Positions 42,796-52,257 of a DNA stretch of 64,000 nucleotides are shown piece by piece (position 1 is the first letter of the stretch; each line of letters starts with the position of its first letter). Location: the NCBI RefSeq assembly GCF_023534745.1, contig NZ_JAMHJQ010000012.1, positions 121,639 to 185,638 on the forward strand. The letters are read 5' to 3'. The notes beneath the pieces were generated by a model. It did no database searches. It was not told the origin of the DNA and was given only the letters and a program-made list of their open reading frames with translations. The position numbers and the translations under genes are program-made. This DNA comes from Streptomyces sp. 35G-GA-8 (lineage in GTDB: Bacteria > Actinomycetota > Actinomycetes > Streptomycetales > Streptomycetaceae).

Positions 42796-45696
42796 TCAGA
42801 GGCCGGCGAGGAACCATTCCTGGCCGGCGGAACCTCGGAAGGGCATCTGGACGATCCTCGCGCCGTCGGCCGTCGAACCGTTCTCCACGTCCGCGTGCAG
42901 CCCACTGGTTCCGTTGACCAGTTGGTAGTGGCCCTCCGTCCCCCCGGGCAGCAGATTCCACCACTGGTTGGGGGCGTCCGTGTCCGTCCACTGGTCCAGG
43001 GGTCGACCGTGGTCCGTGGACGCCCCCGGGTTGTCGAGGACCTTGCCGCTGTTGACGTTGGCCAGGCGGAAGGATCCGTCGTAGTTCGGCAGCAGTCGCC
43101 ACTTCTGGTTCGCACCGCCCGACCAGGGCCATTGGATGACGGATGCTCCGTTGCCGGTCGACTCGTCGGCCACGTCGAGGACCTTGCCGCTGGCGCGATT
43201 GATCACTCGGAAGGTCCCGGTGAGCAGACCGACGGTGACCTGGGTGCGGGACCCAGCGGTGAGGGACAGTTTCCTGGCGTGGTTGCCGAGCGGGGAAGCC
43301 GCCACGGGCGCCGCGGTGGTGAGCGATGTGATGCCGCGACGGCACACGAAGTCGAGAGTCTGGGCGATGTCCGAGACGAGGGTGACCGTGGCCGTACGGG
43401 CGGCGGTGTCCCACGTGAGGCTCTCGACGAGGACGCGGTTGCGGCCTCTCACACCGCGGATCGTGCCCCGTACGAGCTGATCGGGCAGGGCGGGCAGGAT
43501 CTCCAGCAGGCCCGGCCTGGTGCAGACCAGGGACTCGGCGATGACCGCCGGAAGCGCGTTGGCCGCATCGCAGTTGTAGATATGCAGGTCGGGGTTGTGC
43601 GAGGTCACCAGCGAGCGCCACACCATGTTGCGGGCGAGGATCTTACGGATGTTGTCGTAGACGCCCGCTCCGTCCTTCAGGCGGCTCCAGGCCAGGGCGC
43701 GGTGGAGGCTGCCGTGGGCCGAATGGTTCTCGTCGCCGCGCAGTCTCAGCGCCTTGCGTGCCGCGAACACCAGGTCGGGCTTCTGCTCCGGGTTGATCTC
43801 GTGCAGCGGCCATGCTCCGTACAAGTGCTGGACATGCCGGTGGTTGTAGCGGTCGTTCAGGCCGGGCCAGGACCATTCGGCCAGGGCGCCGTCGCCGTTG
43901 ACGCTGTAGTCGGGCAGCTTGGCCAGCAGGGCGGTCCAGCGTGCCACGCCCTGACCGGCGCCCTGCTCCGCGTTGAGCAGGTTCGCCGCGTCGACAGCCG
44001 CCTGCAGACCATGACGGCCCGCCATGATGTCGCCAGTGGCGTTGATGGAGAGCATCTGGCCTGTGTTGGAGGGCGAGTTCTCCATGGAGACCGACGGAAC
44101 GAAGACCGCCCTGCCGTCGGCGTCGGTCCTGGTGAGGAAGTCCTCGTAGAACAGGGCGAGTTCCATCAGGGCCGGGCCGAGCTTGTCCCGGAGAAACGCT
44201 GTGTCGCCGGTCACCTGGTAGTACTCAAGGAGCGGGTACAGCATCCAATCGGCGCCGCCGGTCCAGCACTGGCCGGGAAAGTCCGTGGTGTTGAAGTGGA
44301 GCATGTGGCCGTGCTCGCCATCGGTACGGGACGGCGCGAGGAAGCCTCGGGTGCCGTACAGATCGGCAGCGTTCCGCCGCCAGTCGTCGAGCTGTCCCAG
44401 GACCAGGTCGAAGTAGCCCTGCATGGCCTTTCCGTGGTTCAGGATGTTGCCGCCGGCCACCTGGAGGTTGATGTTGGCGTCGGTGGTGAAGTCGTCGGCC
44501 CAGGCACCGTTCCAGCTGCCCGACCAGATGCCCGTCAGCCGCGGGGGCAGTACTCCGCTGGAGCTGACGAAGAGGTACCGCCCGCTGTCGTACATCCGCT
44601 CAAGGAGCGCGATGTCGACAACCGACCGGTCGTTGTTCTGCCGTGCGGTCAGCTCGGACGTGGACAGTTGACGGTCGGCCGCGGAAACGCCGAGGTCCAG
44701 ACTCGAACCGTCGAACATCGCCTGGTGCAACGGCGAGTGCCGCCCCAGAAGGGTGGTGTAGCCGGTGGGGAGTGCGGCAAGTGCGGCGTGCAGTGGCTTG
44801 GCGTTCCAGTCGCCGGCGTTCTCGTACCGCCCCAGTTTGGTCAGCAGGAGCACCTTGGCCGCGCGGGAGACGACCAGGGTGTCACCGCTGACCGACACCG
44901 AGGCCATGCTGCCCGTGGCCACGACCCTGGTGACGCCCTCGTATCCGTACGCCCCCTGGCCTGACGGATAAGTGCCACGCAGGTTGAGGTAGCCCTGCCC
45001 GCCGGAGGCGGTGGCGATCGTGGTGAAGGAGACGTCGCCGGAAACGCCCTCAAGTTCGGTGTTCACCGTGAGCGTGGTGTCCACTGTCCGGCCGCCGGCA
45101 GGGAGCAGTTCGTGCACGATGACCTTGTCGGCCCGGGAGACGAAGGCGCGCCGCTTCCAGATGCCGGCGCTGTCGGTCCACGTGTGAGTGACCTCGCCGG
45201 TGCGGAAGTCGGTGATCCTGGCGTAGTCGTTGGAGGTGGTTGCGCCGGGCGTGCTGAGCCGCAGCTCGTATCCGGGGTGGAAGGTCTGGGTCCAGTGCAG
45301 GGACCAGCCCTCGGCGAAGGTCCCGGCGGCGCCCCAGTAGTCGCCTGCCAGAGCCATGTCCCGTACCGCGTCCAGACGGTCGGCCAGGACGGGAGGCGTC
45401 ACGTCGCGGGTGGCGTTCGGCAGCACGAAGCGGTGGTGGTTGAGAACGATCTTTTCCAGTGTCGGTGTCCCGTGGAGCACCGCGCCGTACTCACCGTTGC
45501 CGGTGACGAAACCGTCGGTCCACGACGACGCCGGAACGGTGTCATATATGCCCCGCTGCGGCAGCGTCACCTGGGGCGGAACGGCGGCTGCGGCGTGCGT
45601 GGACAGGATTCCGCCGGGCAGCACCGCCGCGCCGGCGGTGAGGGCGGCCGCGGTGAGGAAAACTCTGCGGTCGAGCGGGCTGTCGGGAGAGGACAT
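42796..45696 (-). CDS. GH95 alpha-L-fucosidase with C-terminal CBM13
   Basis: 966 residues from ATG 45696 with AAGGAG upstream. Tat signal (LDRRVFLTAAALTAGAAVLP). GH95 body from about 45: N-terminal beta-sandwich then the (alpha/alpha)6 barrel with GIWSGSWNGAWADDFTTDAN, NINLQVAGGNILNHGK and MLYPLLEYYQVTGDTAFLRD. C-terminal ricin-type lectin domain (about 830-966) with NQKWRLLPNYDGSFRL, NQWWNLLPGGTEGHYQL and GQEWFLAGL repeats. GH95 enzymes remove alpha-1,2-L-fucose (or L-galactose). With its neighbours it likely trims fucosylated arabinogalactan side chains outside the cell. A LacI-type site lies 98 bases upstream. Confidence 0.9.
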   Translation of the reverse strand: MSSPDSPLDRRVFLTAAALTAGAAVLPGGILSTHAAAAVPPQVTLPQRGIYDTVPASSWTDGFVTGNGEYGAVLHGTPTLEKIVLNHHRFVLPNATRDVTPPVLADRLDAVRDMALAGDYWGAAGTFAEGWSLHWTQTFHPGYELRLSTPGATTSNDYARITDFRTGEVTHTWTDSAGIWKRRAFVSRADKVIVHELLPAGGRTVDTTLTVNTELEGVSGDVSFTTIATASGGQGYLNLRGTYPSGQGAYGYEGVTRVVATGSMASVSVSGDTLVVSRAAKVLLLTKLGRYENAGDWNAKPLHAALAALPTGYTTLLGRHSPLHQAMFDGSSLDLGVSAADRQLSTSELTARQNNDRSVVDIALLERMYDSGRYLFVSSSGVLPPRLTGIWSGSWNGAWADDFTTDANINLQVAGGNILNHGKAMQGYFDLVLGQLDDWRRNAADLYGTRGFLAPSRTDGEHGHMLHFNTTDFPGQCWTGGADWMLYPLLEYYQVTGDTAFLRDKLGPALMELALFYEDFLTRTDADGRAVFVPSVSMENSPSNTGQMLSINATGDIMAGRHGLQAAVDAANLLNAEQGAGQGVARWTALLAKLPDYSVNGDGALAEWSWPGLNDRYNHRHVQHLYGAWPLHEINPEQKPDLVFAARKALRLRGDENHSAHGSLHRALAWSRLKDGAGVYDNIRKILARNMVWRSLVTSHNPDLHIYNCDAANALPAVIAESLVCTRPGLLEILPALPDQLVRGTIRGVRGRNRVLVESLTWDTAARTATVTLVSDIAQTLDFVCRRGITSLTTAAPVAASPLGNHARKLSLTAGSRTQVTVGLLTGTFRVINRASGKVLDVADESTGNGASVIQWPWSGGANQKWRLLPNYDGSFRLANVNSGKVLDNPGASTDHGRPLDQWTDTDAPNQWWNLLPGGTEGHYQLVNGTSGLHADVENGSTADGARIVQMPFRGSAGQEWFLAGL

Positions 45697-45793
45697 GGCG
45701 TGACTCCTTGGGCCAGGAGAACGGCGGGGCACAGCACCGGGGCGGCGGTGAGCGGCGGCGAGTGAGGTCAGGTCCGCGTCGGCTCGCCTACGG

Positions 45794-45807
45794 TGGGAAC
45801 GTAAACA
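45794..45807. promoter_or_regulatory. LacI-type operator 1 (fucosidase side)
   Basis: TGGGAACGTAAACA, 11 of 14 bases matching the palindrome TGTTTACGTAAACA. Lies 98 bases upstream of the GH95 start codon. Confidence 0.6.
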
Positions 45808-46013
45808 CGCGGAGCGTGAATCACACTGCCGTGCGCCGGGCCAGTGCAGCACGCGGCATGACAACGCGTCAATATCTGTGCGGTCCTGTTAATTCTTGGG
45901 GAACTTACGGAACCCGTCATGGTCCGGCCAGTTCCGCTGCCGCCCTTGGCCGATCGGCCCGGTCGTGGCCCGGTAGCGGATGTCCGCCGCCCGGAGGCTT
46001 GCCACACCCCGTG

Positions 46014-46027
46014 TGTTCACGTAAACA
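46014..46027. promoter_or_regulatory. LacI-type operator 2 (beta-galactosidase side)
   Basis: TGTTCACGTAAACA, 13 of 14 bases of the palindrome, 70 bases upstream of the GH35 start codon. Confidence 0.75.
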
Positions 46028-46096
46028 TACTGAGGCCAGGCTCTTCTCGTCACCGCGACAGCGCGCCTCACTCCCCGGCACAGGAGCATCCCGTAC

Positions 46097-47848
46097 ATGT
46101 CTCTTCTCCAGATCGACGACGACGGCTTCACCCTCGATGGCGAGTCGTTCCGGCTCCTGTCCGGCGGGCTGCACTACTTCCGCGTCCACCCCGAACTATG
46201 GGCGGACCGGCTGCGCAAGGCCCGCCTCATGGGGCTCAACACCGTGGAGACCTACGCCCCCTGGAATCTGCACCAGCCGCGGCCCGACAGTTTCAGCCTG
46301 GACGGCGGCCTCGACCTGCCCCGCTTCCTCGACCTCGCGGCGGCGGAGGGCCTGTACGTACTGCTCCGACCCGGCCCGTACATCTGCGCCGAGTGGGAGG
46401 GCGGCGGTCTCCCGTCCTGGCTGCTCGCCGAACCGGACATACGGCTGCGCTCCCGCGACCCCCGTTTTCTCGCCGCGGTCGACGACTACTTCGACCGCCT
46501 GCTCACCCCGCTCCGGCCCTACCTGGCTTCCCGCGGCGGCCCCGTCCTGGCCGTACAGGTGGAGAACGAGTACGGGGCGTACGGCGACGACACCGGCTAT
46601 CTGGAGTATCTCGCCACCTCACTGCGCCGCTGCGGTATCGATGTTCCCCTCTTCACCTGCGACCAGCCCGCCCACCTGGAACACAACGCGCTGCCGGACA
46701 TCCTCGCCACGGCCAACTTCGGCAGCCACTCCACCCAGGGTCTGGCCGCCCTGCGGGCCCGGCAGCCGAAGGGGCCCCTGATGTGCACCGAGTTCTGGAT
46801 CGGCTGGTTCGACCGCTGGGGCGCGCACCACGTGGTGCGTGATCCCGACCACGCGGCCCGGGAGCTGGACGAACTCCTCGCCACCGGGGCCTCGGTCAAC
46901 TTCTACATGTTCCACGGCGGTACGAACTTCGGGTTCACCAACGGCGCCAACGACAAGCACACCTACCGCCCCACCGTGACGTCGTACGACTACGACGCCC
47001 CGCTGGACGAAGCCGGCGACCCCACCGCCAAGTACGCTGCTTTCCGCGACGTGATCGCCAAGTACGCCCCCGTACCGGAGGGCCCCGTCCCCCCGCCCGG
47101 TCCCAAGCTCGCCCCGCGCACCGTGCCTCTGACCGAGAGCGCGGGCCTGCTGGCGCATGCCTCGCTCCTCGGGAACGCTGTCGACGCGCGCCGGCCTCTC
47201 ACGATGGAGGAGTTGGAGCAGGACTTCGGTTTCGTCCTGTACGAGACCGACCTGCCGCTCAAGGGCCCGGCCCTCCTGGAGGTCGAGCAGGTCCGCGACC
47301 GCGCTCAGGTGTTCGTCGACGGGCAGCCCATCGGCGTCCTTGAGCGCGAGAACCACGAGCACGCCCTCGCCTTCACGGTGCCCCGGGCGGGCAGCACGCT
47401 CGCCGTCCTCGTCGAGAACCAGGGTCGGGTGAACTACGGGCAGGGCATCCACGACCGCAAGGGCCTGCTGGGGACGGTCCTCCTCAACGGCGCCGAACTC
47501 GCGGGCTGGACCAGCCGGCCTCTTCCCCTTGTCTCCCTGAAGGACGTCCCCTTCGCTCCCGTTGCCACGTTTCCCGTCGGACCCGCTTTCCACCGGGGTA
47601 CCTTCGAGGTGACCGACCCGGCCGACACCTTCCTGCGCCTCGACGGCTGGACCAAGGGCAACGCCTGGGTCAACGGGTTCGCGTTGGGCCGCTACTGGTC
47701 GCGCGGCCCTCAGCGGTCTCTGTATGTGCCGGCTCCGGTGCTGCGCGCCGGAGCCAACGAGATCGTCGTGCTGGAGCTCCACGCCGCGCACCGAGCCCGT
47801 ACGGTCCAGTTCAGCGCCACGGCCGATCTCGGACCCACCGAGGAGTAG
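46097..47848 (+). CDS. GH35 beta-galactosidase
   Basis: 583 residues, no signal peptide, so intracellular. GH35 TIM barrel (about 10-330): LLSGGLHYFRVHPELWADRL, ETYAPWNLHQP, PGPYICAEWEGGGLPSWLL, acid/base Glu in VQVENEYGAYG (about 157) and nucleophile Glu in CTEFWIGWFDRWG (about 231). Beta-sandwich domains follow, ending WVNGFALGRYWSRGPQRSLY. Predicted to split off terminal beta-galactose from imported galacto-oligosaccharides released by the neighbouring galactanases. Confidence 0.92.
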   Translation: MSLLQIDDDGFTLDGESFRLLSGGLHYFRVHPELWADRLRKARLMGLNTVETYAPWNLHQPRPDSFSLDGGLDLPRFLDLAAAEGLYVLLRPGPYICAEWEGGGLPSWLLAEPDIRLRSRDPRFLAAVDDYFDRLLTPLRPYLASRGGPVLAVQVENEYGAYGDDTGYLEYLATSLRRCGIDVPLFTCDQPAHLEHNALPDILATANFGSHSTQGLAALRARQPKGPLMCTEFWIGWFDRWGAHHVVRDPDHAARELDELLATGASVNFYMFHGGTNFGFTNGANDKHTYRPTVTSYDYDAPLDEAGDPTAKYAAFRDVIAKYAPVPEGPVPPPGPKLAPRTVPLTESAGLLAHASLLGNAVDARRPLTMEELEQDFGFVLYETDLPLKGPALLEVEQVRDRAQVFVDGQPIGVLERENHEHALAFTVPRAGSTLAVLVENQGRVNYGQGIHDRKGLLGTVLLNGAELAGWTSRPLPLVSLKDVPFAPVATFPVGPAFHRGTFEVTDPADTFLRLDGWTKGNAWVNGFALGRYWSRGPQRSLYVPAPVLRAGANEIVVLELHAAHRARTVQFSATADLGPTEE

Positions 47849-47862
47849 GTCGCGGGCACGCG

Positions 47863-47904
47863 AAGGAGCCGGGATCCAGCCTCTCGATGGGATCCCGGCT
47901 CCTT
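47863..47904. terminator. Bidirectional hairpin terminator
   Basis: 15-bp perfect inverted repeat AAGGAGCCGGGATCC (47863-47877) with its complement at 47890-47904, 12-base loop, between the convergent GH35 and GH30 genes. Confidence 0.85.
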
Positions 47905-47908
47905 GGCG

Positions 47909-50347
47909 TCAGCCCTGCCGGAGCCGCTGAGCGGCGGTGCCGTCACAGGTTCGCTGAACGACAGCCGCACCCTCCGCGATGGAGGCGCCGCCCACTTCCA
48001 GGCACTTGGCGCTGTGCCGGGCCGTCAGGGTGAAGAACCCGCCGCCGGCACTTCGGACCGCCCATTCCTGGTTGCGGCCTCCGTTGCAGGAGTATTGGAA
48101 GACACTGGCGCCGTCGCTCGTCGACAAACCGCTCACATCGAGGCACTTGCCGCTGTGGCGGGCGACAACGTTCACGTATCCACCGCCGATGGAGCGGAGC
48201 GACCACTGCTGGTTGGTGCCGGCGTCGCAGCCGTACTGGACGACGGCCGCGCCGTCGTCGGAGGCGGCGCCACTGACGTCGAGGCACTTGGAGGTGTGCC
48301 GGAAGGCCAGGGTCTTCCAGGCGTCCGGTGCTGTGCTCGGGAAGGTCCAGGACTGGTTGCCGCCGGTGGTCGGCTGATGGACCCCGACCGGCGCCCCTTC
48401 ATCGGTCGAGGCGCCGGCGACGTCCAGGAGCTTGCCTCCGGCCGCATTGATCAGGGTGTTGTGGCCGTCGCCGGTGGTCGAGCGGATCCACTGCTGTGCG
48501 GTGGACGACCCGGGCGGTGCGAAGGTGAGGGCGCCGTTGGAGACGGCGAGCGCCTTGCCGGTCTTGTTGTTGGTGACGCGGTAGGCGGCGGTGTTGCCCC
48601 AGTCGGAGGCGACCAGCTTGGTGAAGGTCCACTGCTGCGCGGTGTCCGCCGGGGCGGACGTGCGTTGCACCACGGTGGTCTTGCCGTTGACGGTTGCCAC
48701 GGCGAGCGCCTTGCCGCTGTTGTCATTGAGCAGCTGGCGTGGTGAGCCGGTGGGCGCGGTGGTCGCCGCCGTGTTCACGCCGGTGACGGTGGGCAGGACG
48801 AACGTGGTGACGGAGCCGGGCCCTACGGTGGTCTTGAGCGTCCGGCCGAGCACTGCCGCGTCGCTGTCGCGTTGGAGGTTCTTGGTGCCGTCGGTCGTCC
48901 ACCGCTCGACGGGCCCGTTCGATGCCGTCCGGAAGCCATCAAGGTTCAGGGTGAGTTCGCGCGCCTCGCCGGACGGGTTGGTGTGGACCACCACCACACC
49001 GTTCCCGCCCGGTCGCACCGCCGCCAGGGTCTGCGGGTCGTCGGTGGCGAGGATGCGCGCGCCGGGGCGGACAAAACGGCTGTAGTTCGCCATCGCCCAG
49101 TACTTCTTGTTCTTGCGCAGTGGTTCGGTGGCCGCGTCGTCCGGGGTGAAGTCGGTCTGTATGAGGCCCCAGTTCGCGTTCTCGTGGCCCGGGGTCATGT
49201 TCTCGTAGTCCTCGACGGCCTGCCACAGGACCCAGGCGCGCGGCTCCAGCTCTCTGATGTCATCGTTGACGCGCTGGGCAAGGTCGAGAGCGGGGCTCAT
49301 GTCGGTGAAGCTCTGGGGGACACTGCCGCCGATGTCCACCTCGGACATCCACAGAGGCTTGGTCTCGCCCTTGGCGATGTCCCGGACCCCGGTACGCCCG
49401 TTCGTCCCGTAGGTGTGCGTGTTGAGCCGGCCCACCGTCTCGCGGACGTCGGTGGCGTACGACTCCCAGTCGGAGCGGAACTTCCCCGGGTTCGTCTCGT
49501 CCATGGCGGCGATCGGGGTCGTCATGCCCTCGGCGTCGAGCGCGGCGCGCAGCGTGGTGATCATGCGGGCCTGGGACGCCGGGTCCCAGTGCGAGCCCTC
49601 CTGGCGGCCGCCCGCGTGCCAGTAGTCCGTGTCGGGCTCGTTGACCGGCGAGACGGAGTCGAAGGTGACGCCGGTGGCGGACTGGGCCCGTTGGAGGGCG
49701 CCGGTGAGGTAGCCGGCGAAGCGGTCGTACTGGTCGGAACGGAGGTTGTCCTGCCGGCCGTTGACCGCGCCCGAGACCAGGCCGCTGTTGGTCATGAAGT
49801 ACGGCGCCGAGTTGGAGAAGGCCTCGAAGGTGGTGGCTCCGCGTTCCTTCGCGGCCGTGAGCCACCAGCGCTGGTTGGCGTCGGCGCCGGGGTTCCAGTG
49901 GTCGGCACGGTTCGGGTCCCACCAGTCGGGGGTCTCGGGGCCGGGCCGGTTCCAGTAGCCGGGGACGGCCGCGCCGGCCCGCATATAGGGGGTGGTTTCG
50001 GGGCTGTCACCGCCGCCGATGTTGTAGCGGGCGATCGTGAGGCCGAGGCCGTCGGCACCGTAGAGGGCGTCGGCGAGTGCGTTGCGCTGCGCGTCCGGCC
50101 ATCCTCCGGTGACGTTGGCAAACCAGGCGAGGGAGGTTCCCCATCCCTCGAAGGACGGATGCTGGTAGCTGGGGTCGAGGCGAACGGTCAGCGCCGCGGT
50201 GGGGGTCTCGGCGGCGCTCGCCGGCGACGAGCCGTGGCCGACAGCTGTGACGGCTGTCGCGACGAGGGCCGTGGCGGCGCCGAGGGCGGCCAGGCTCCTG
50301 GGGAGCCGGGACCGGGCCGACGCCGATCGGTTGCGGGTGGGGAACAC
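47909..50347 (-). CDS. GH30 endo-beta-1,6-galactanase with two lectin domains
   Basis: 812 residues. Signal peptide 1-46 (LGAATALVATAVTAV, cleavage near SPASA). GH30 barrel and side beta-domain (about 50-520): FEGWGTSLAWFANVTGGWPD, LTIARYNIGGGDSPE, acid/base Glu in SPVNEPDTDYW (about 236), nucleophile Glu in WMSEVDIGG (about 334). The GWGTSLAWFA start is that of the Streptomyces endo-beta-1,6-galactanases (GH30_5). Two ricin-type domains follow (about 530-665 and 680-812), with NQQWSLRS and NQEWAVRS; the last repeat has QRLRQ instead of QxW. Cuts the beta-1,6-galactan side chains of arabinogalactan proteins. Confidence 0.9.
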   Translation of the reverse strand: MFPTRNRSASARSRLPRSLAALGAATALVATAVTAVGHGSSPASAAETPTAALTVRLDPSYQHPSFEGWGTSLAWFANVTGGWPDAQRNALADALYGADGLGLTIARYNIGGGDSPETTPYMRAGAAVPGYWNRPGPETPDWWDPNRADHWNPGADANQRWWLTAAKERGATTFEAFSNSAPYFMTNSGLVSGAVNGRQDNLRSDQYDRFAGYLTGALQRAQSATGVTFDSVSPVNEPDTDYWHAGGRQEGSHWDPASQARMITTLRAALDAEGMTTPIAAMDETNPGKFRSDWESYATDVRETVGRLNTHTYGTNGRTGVRDIAKGETKPLWMSEVDIGGSVPQSFTDMSPALDLAQRVNDDIRELEPRAWVLWQAVEDYENMTPGHENANWGLIQTDFTPDDAATEPLRKNKKYWAMANYSRFVRPGARILATDDPQTLAAVRPGGNGVVVVHTNPSGEARELTLNLDGFRTASNGPVERWTTDGTKNLQRDSDAAVLGRTLKTTVGPGSVTTFVLPTVTGVNTAATTAPTGSPRQLLNDNSGKALAVATVNGKTTVVQRTSAPADTAQQWTFTKLVASDWGNTAAYRVTNNKTGKALAVSNGALTFAPPGSSTAQQWIRSTTGDGHNTLINAAGGKLLDVAGASTDEGAPVGVHQPTTGGNQSWTFPSTAPDAWKTLAFRHTSKCLDVSGAASDDGAAVVQYGCDAGTNQQWSLRSIGGGYVNVVARHSGKCLDVSGLSTSDGASVFQYSCNGGRNQEWAVRSAGGGFFTLTARHSAKCLEVGGASIAEGAAVVQRTCDGTAAQRLRQG

Positions 50348-50395
50348 GACCTGCTCCTTCTAGGGATGGGGGTTGGGGATGCGGTTCTCGCCGCA

Positions 50396-50423
50396 GCGCC
50401 TCCTGGCCGGGGCCAGGAGGCGC
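50396..50423 (-). terminator. Very stable intercistronic hairpin
   Basis: 13-bp perfect stem GCGCCTCCTGGCC (50396-50408) with its complement at 50411-50423, only a 2-base (in practice 4-base) loop, between the GH43 stop and the GH30 start on the same strand. May terminate most transcripts or protect the GH43 mRNA. Confidence 0.7.
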
Positions 50424-50484
50424 GGGTGAGTGGGGCCGGGGACGCGGTGCCCGCCCCTCGCCGGTCTCACGGCGGGTGGCTCGG

Positions 50485-51921
50485 TCAGGCTGCCGAGCGC
50501 TGCCATTTCTGGTTGTCGCCCGTGTTGCACGTCCACTGCTCAAGGGCGGTTCCGTCGGCTGTCGACTGGTTGACGACGTCGAGGCACTTGCCACTGTGCC
50601 GAGCAATGAGCTGGACGTACCCGGGGACGTCGGTCGTGCGGACCTTCCACTGCTGGGAGGCCGAGCCGTCGCAGGTGTTCTGCACGGCGAACGCGCCGTC
50701 CGTGGTCGAGGCACCGGCGACGCCGAGGCACTTCCCGCTGTGCCGGGCCATGATCTGGACGTAGTCAGTACTCAGCTTCTTCATCCAGAAGTGCTGGTTC
50801 ACGCCGCTGCCGCAGCCCCACTGGACCACCTGTGCGCCCTCTGCGGTGTCGAAGTTCGCCACGTCGGCGCACTTACCGCTGTTGCGAGCGGTCAGCGTCT
50901 CCCAGGGCACGTTCATTCCGCTCACGGTCCCCGCGGCGGTGTTGATGGTGATCCGCGGGGAGTAGTCCATGGTCATCGTGGTGCTGGTGGGGAAGTCGAG
51001 CGGAAGCCAGACGTACTGGGAGTCGTTCACCGTACCGCCCATGGAGTTGCCCCAGCGGTCTCCCATATAGAGGAAGCCGGTGCCCTTGGTGCCCTGGACA
51101 GGCAGGACGTAGGCGGTCTGGCTGCGATAGGTCGTCGGGTCTCCGATGTCCTTCAGATCGGTCCAGGTACCGGTGACGCTGCTGGCGGTGGCGTACTTCT
51201 GCTGGTTCGGGGCCCATCCGGTGGCGCCGGAGGTCAGGAGGAAGTACACACCGCCGCGCTTGAACATGGCGGGGGCCTCGCGCCACTGGCCCGGCCACAG
51301 CTTCTGGACCTGGGACTCCACCGCGGTGTAGTCCGGGGTCAGGCGGTAGACGTGCAGATCGGCGTTCTCATTGGCGGCTGAGATCATGTAGCCGGTGCCG
51401 TCGGTGTCGACGAAGGTCGTGATGTCCCGGGACATATGGCCCAGGGGCCGGAAGCTGCCGCGCCAGGTGTAGTCGCCGTCCACCGTGGACGACACGGCGA
51501 CGGCGGCGCGCGCCTCCCCGTAGTCGGAGCCGTTCTCCTTGTGCATCCACATCACGAACTGGTTCGTGGAGCTGTTGTACACGACCTTGGGCCGCTCGAT
51601 GTTGGCCCGGTCGAGCTCCGGATCGGAGGCCTCGCTCAGAACGTGGTTACGGAACTCCCAGGTCTTCAGGTCAGTGGAGCGGTACGCAGAGACGTACCGG
51701 AAGGAGTTGTCGGTGTTTCTGTCCTCTCCGAACCAGTAGTAGTACTGACCGACCTTGACCACACCGCCGCCATGAGCGTGCACGGGATTGCCGGCCGGGT
51801 CGGTGAACTGCGTGCCGTTGGCGATGGGTGCCGGGGCGGCGTGGGCGGCGCCCCCGGCGGTGAGCAGGGAGAAGAGGAGGGCACAGAGAAGTGCCGCCGT
51901 CCCGGAGATCTTCAGTCGCAT
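50485..51921 (-). CDS. GH43 exo-beta-1,3-galactanase with CBM13
   Basis: 478 residues from ATG 51921; longer frames cross the operator region. Signal peptide 1-28 (SGTAALLCALLFSLLTAGGA). GH43 five-bladed propeller (about 33-330): VHAHGGGVVKVGQYYYWFGE, NIERPKVVYNSSTNQFVMWM, GQWREAPAMFKRGGVYFLLT. AHGGG...YYWFGE is the opening of the exo-beta-1,3-galactanase subfamily (GH43_24), where the usual GH43 first Asp is absent. A ricin-type CBM13 (about 350-476) ends SQQWKVRT and NQKWQRSA. Predicted to remove galactose or side-chain-bearing units from the beta-1,3-galactan backbone of arabinogalactan proteins. Confidence 0.9.
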   Translation of the reverse strand: MRLKISGTAALLCALLFSLLTAGGAAHAAPAPIANGTQFTDPAGNPVHAHGGGVVKVGQYYYWFGEDRNTDNSFRYVSAYRSTDLKTWEFRNHVLSEASDPELDRANIERPKVVYNSSTNQFVMWMHKENGSDYGEARAAVAVSSTVDGDYTWRGSFRPLGHMSRDITTFVDTDGTGYMISAANENADLHVYRLTPDYTAVESQVQKLWPGQWREAPAMFKRGGVYFLLTSGATGWAPNQQKYATASSVTGTWTDLKDIGDPTTYRSQTAYVLPVQGTKGTGFLYMGDRWGNSMGGTVNDSQYVWLPLDFPTSTTMTMDYSPRITINTAAGTVSGMNVPWETLTARNSGKCADVANFDTAEGAQVVQWGCGSGVNQHFWMKKLSTDYVQIMARHSGKCLGVAGASTTDGAFAVQNTCDGSASQQWKVRTTDVPGYVQLIARHSGKCLDVVNQSTADGTALEQWTCNTGDNQKWQRSAA

Positions 51922-52069
51922 ATCGCGATGCCTCGTGGTGTCTCGTCGGACTGGGGATTCCGCGCAAGCAGCGCGGGCAGACGACCGCCCTCGGGGAGTG
52001 GGGAGTGCGGAGTGGCAGGGAGTCGAGGGGATGGCCGTTCGGACCGTGTTGGCACCACCGTCTACGAAA

Positions 52070-52083
52070 TGTTTTCGTAAACA
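52070..52083. promoter_or_regulatory. LacI-type operator 3 (between GH43 and lacI)
   Basis: TGTTTTCGTAAACA, 13 of 14 bases of the palindrome, in the divergent region 149 bases from the GH43 start and 175 bases from the regulator start. Confidence 0.75.
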
Positions 52084-52257
52084 CGATGTAGCCGGAAGTT
52101 TGGAAGGGGCGTGGAAGCCTGTCAAGGATTCGGACGGAAGCGATCGAGAGCGATCGCGGCTTTGACCCGACGCGCCTGTTTGCGTCAACATGACTCCATG
52201 GGGTGCGTCGCGTGTGTGCCGTGCGCCCACAGAGCCTCGGGGAAGGAACGGTCGAAG

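Noticed and set aside
46097-47848. Signal peptide on the GH35 enzyme
   Set aside because: The N-terminus (MSLLQIDDDGFTLDGESF) is acidic and enters the catalytic domain directly, so it is treated as cytoplasmic.
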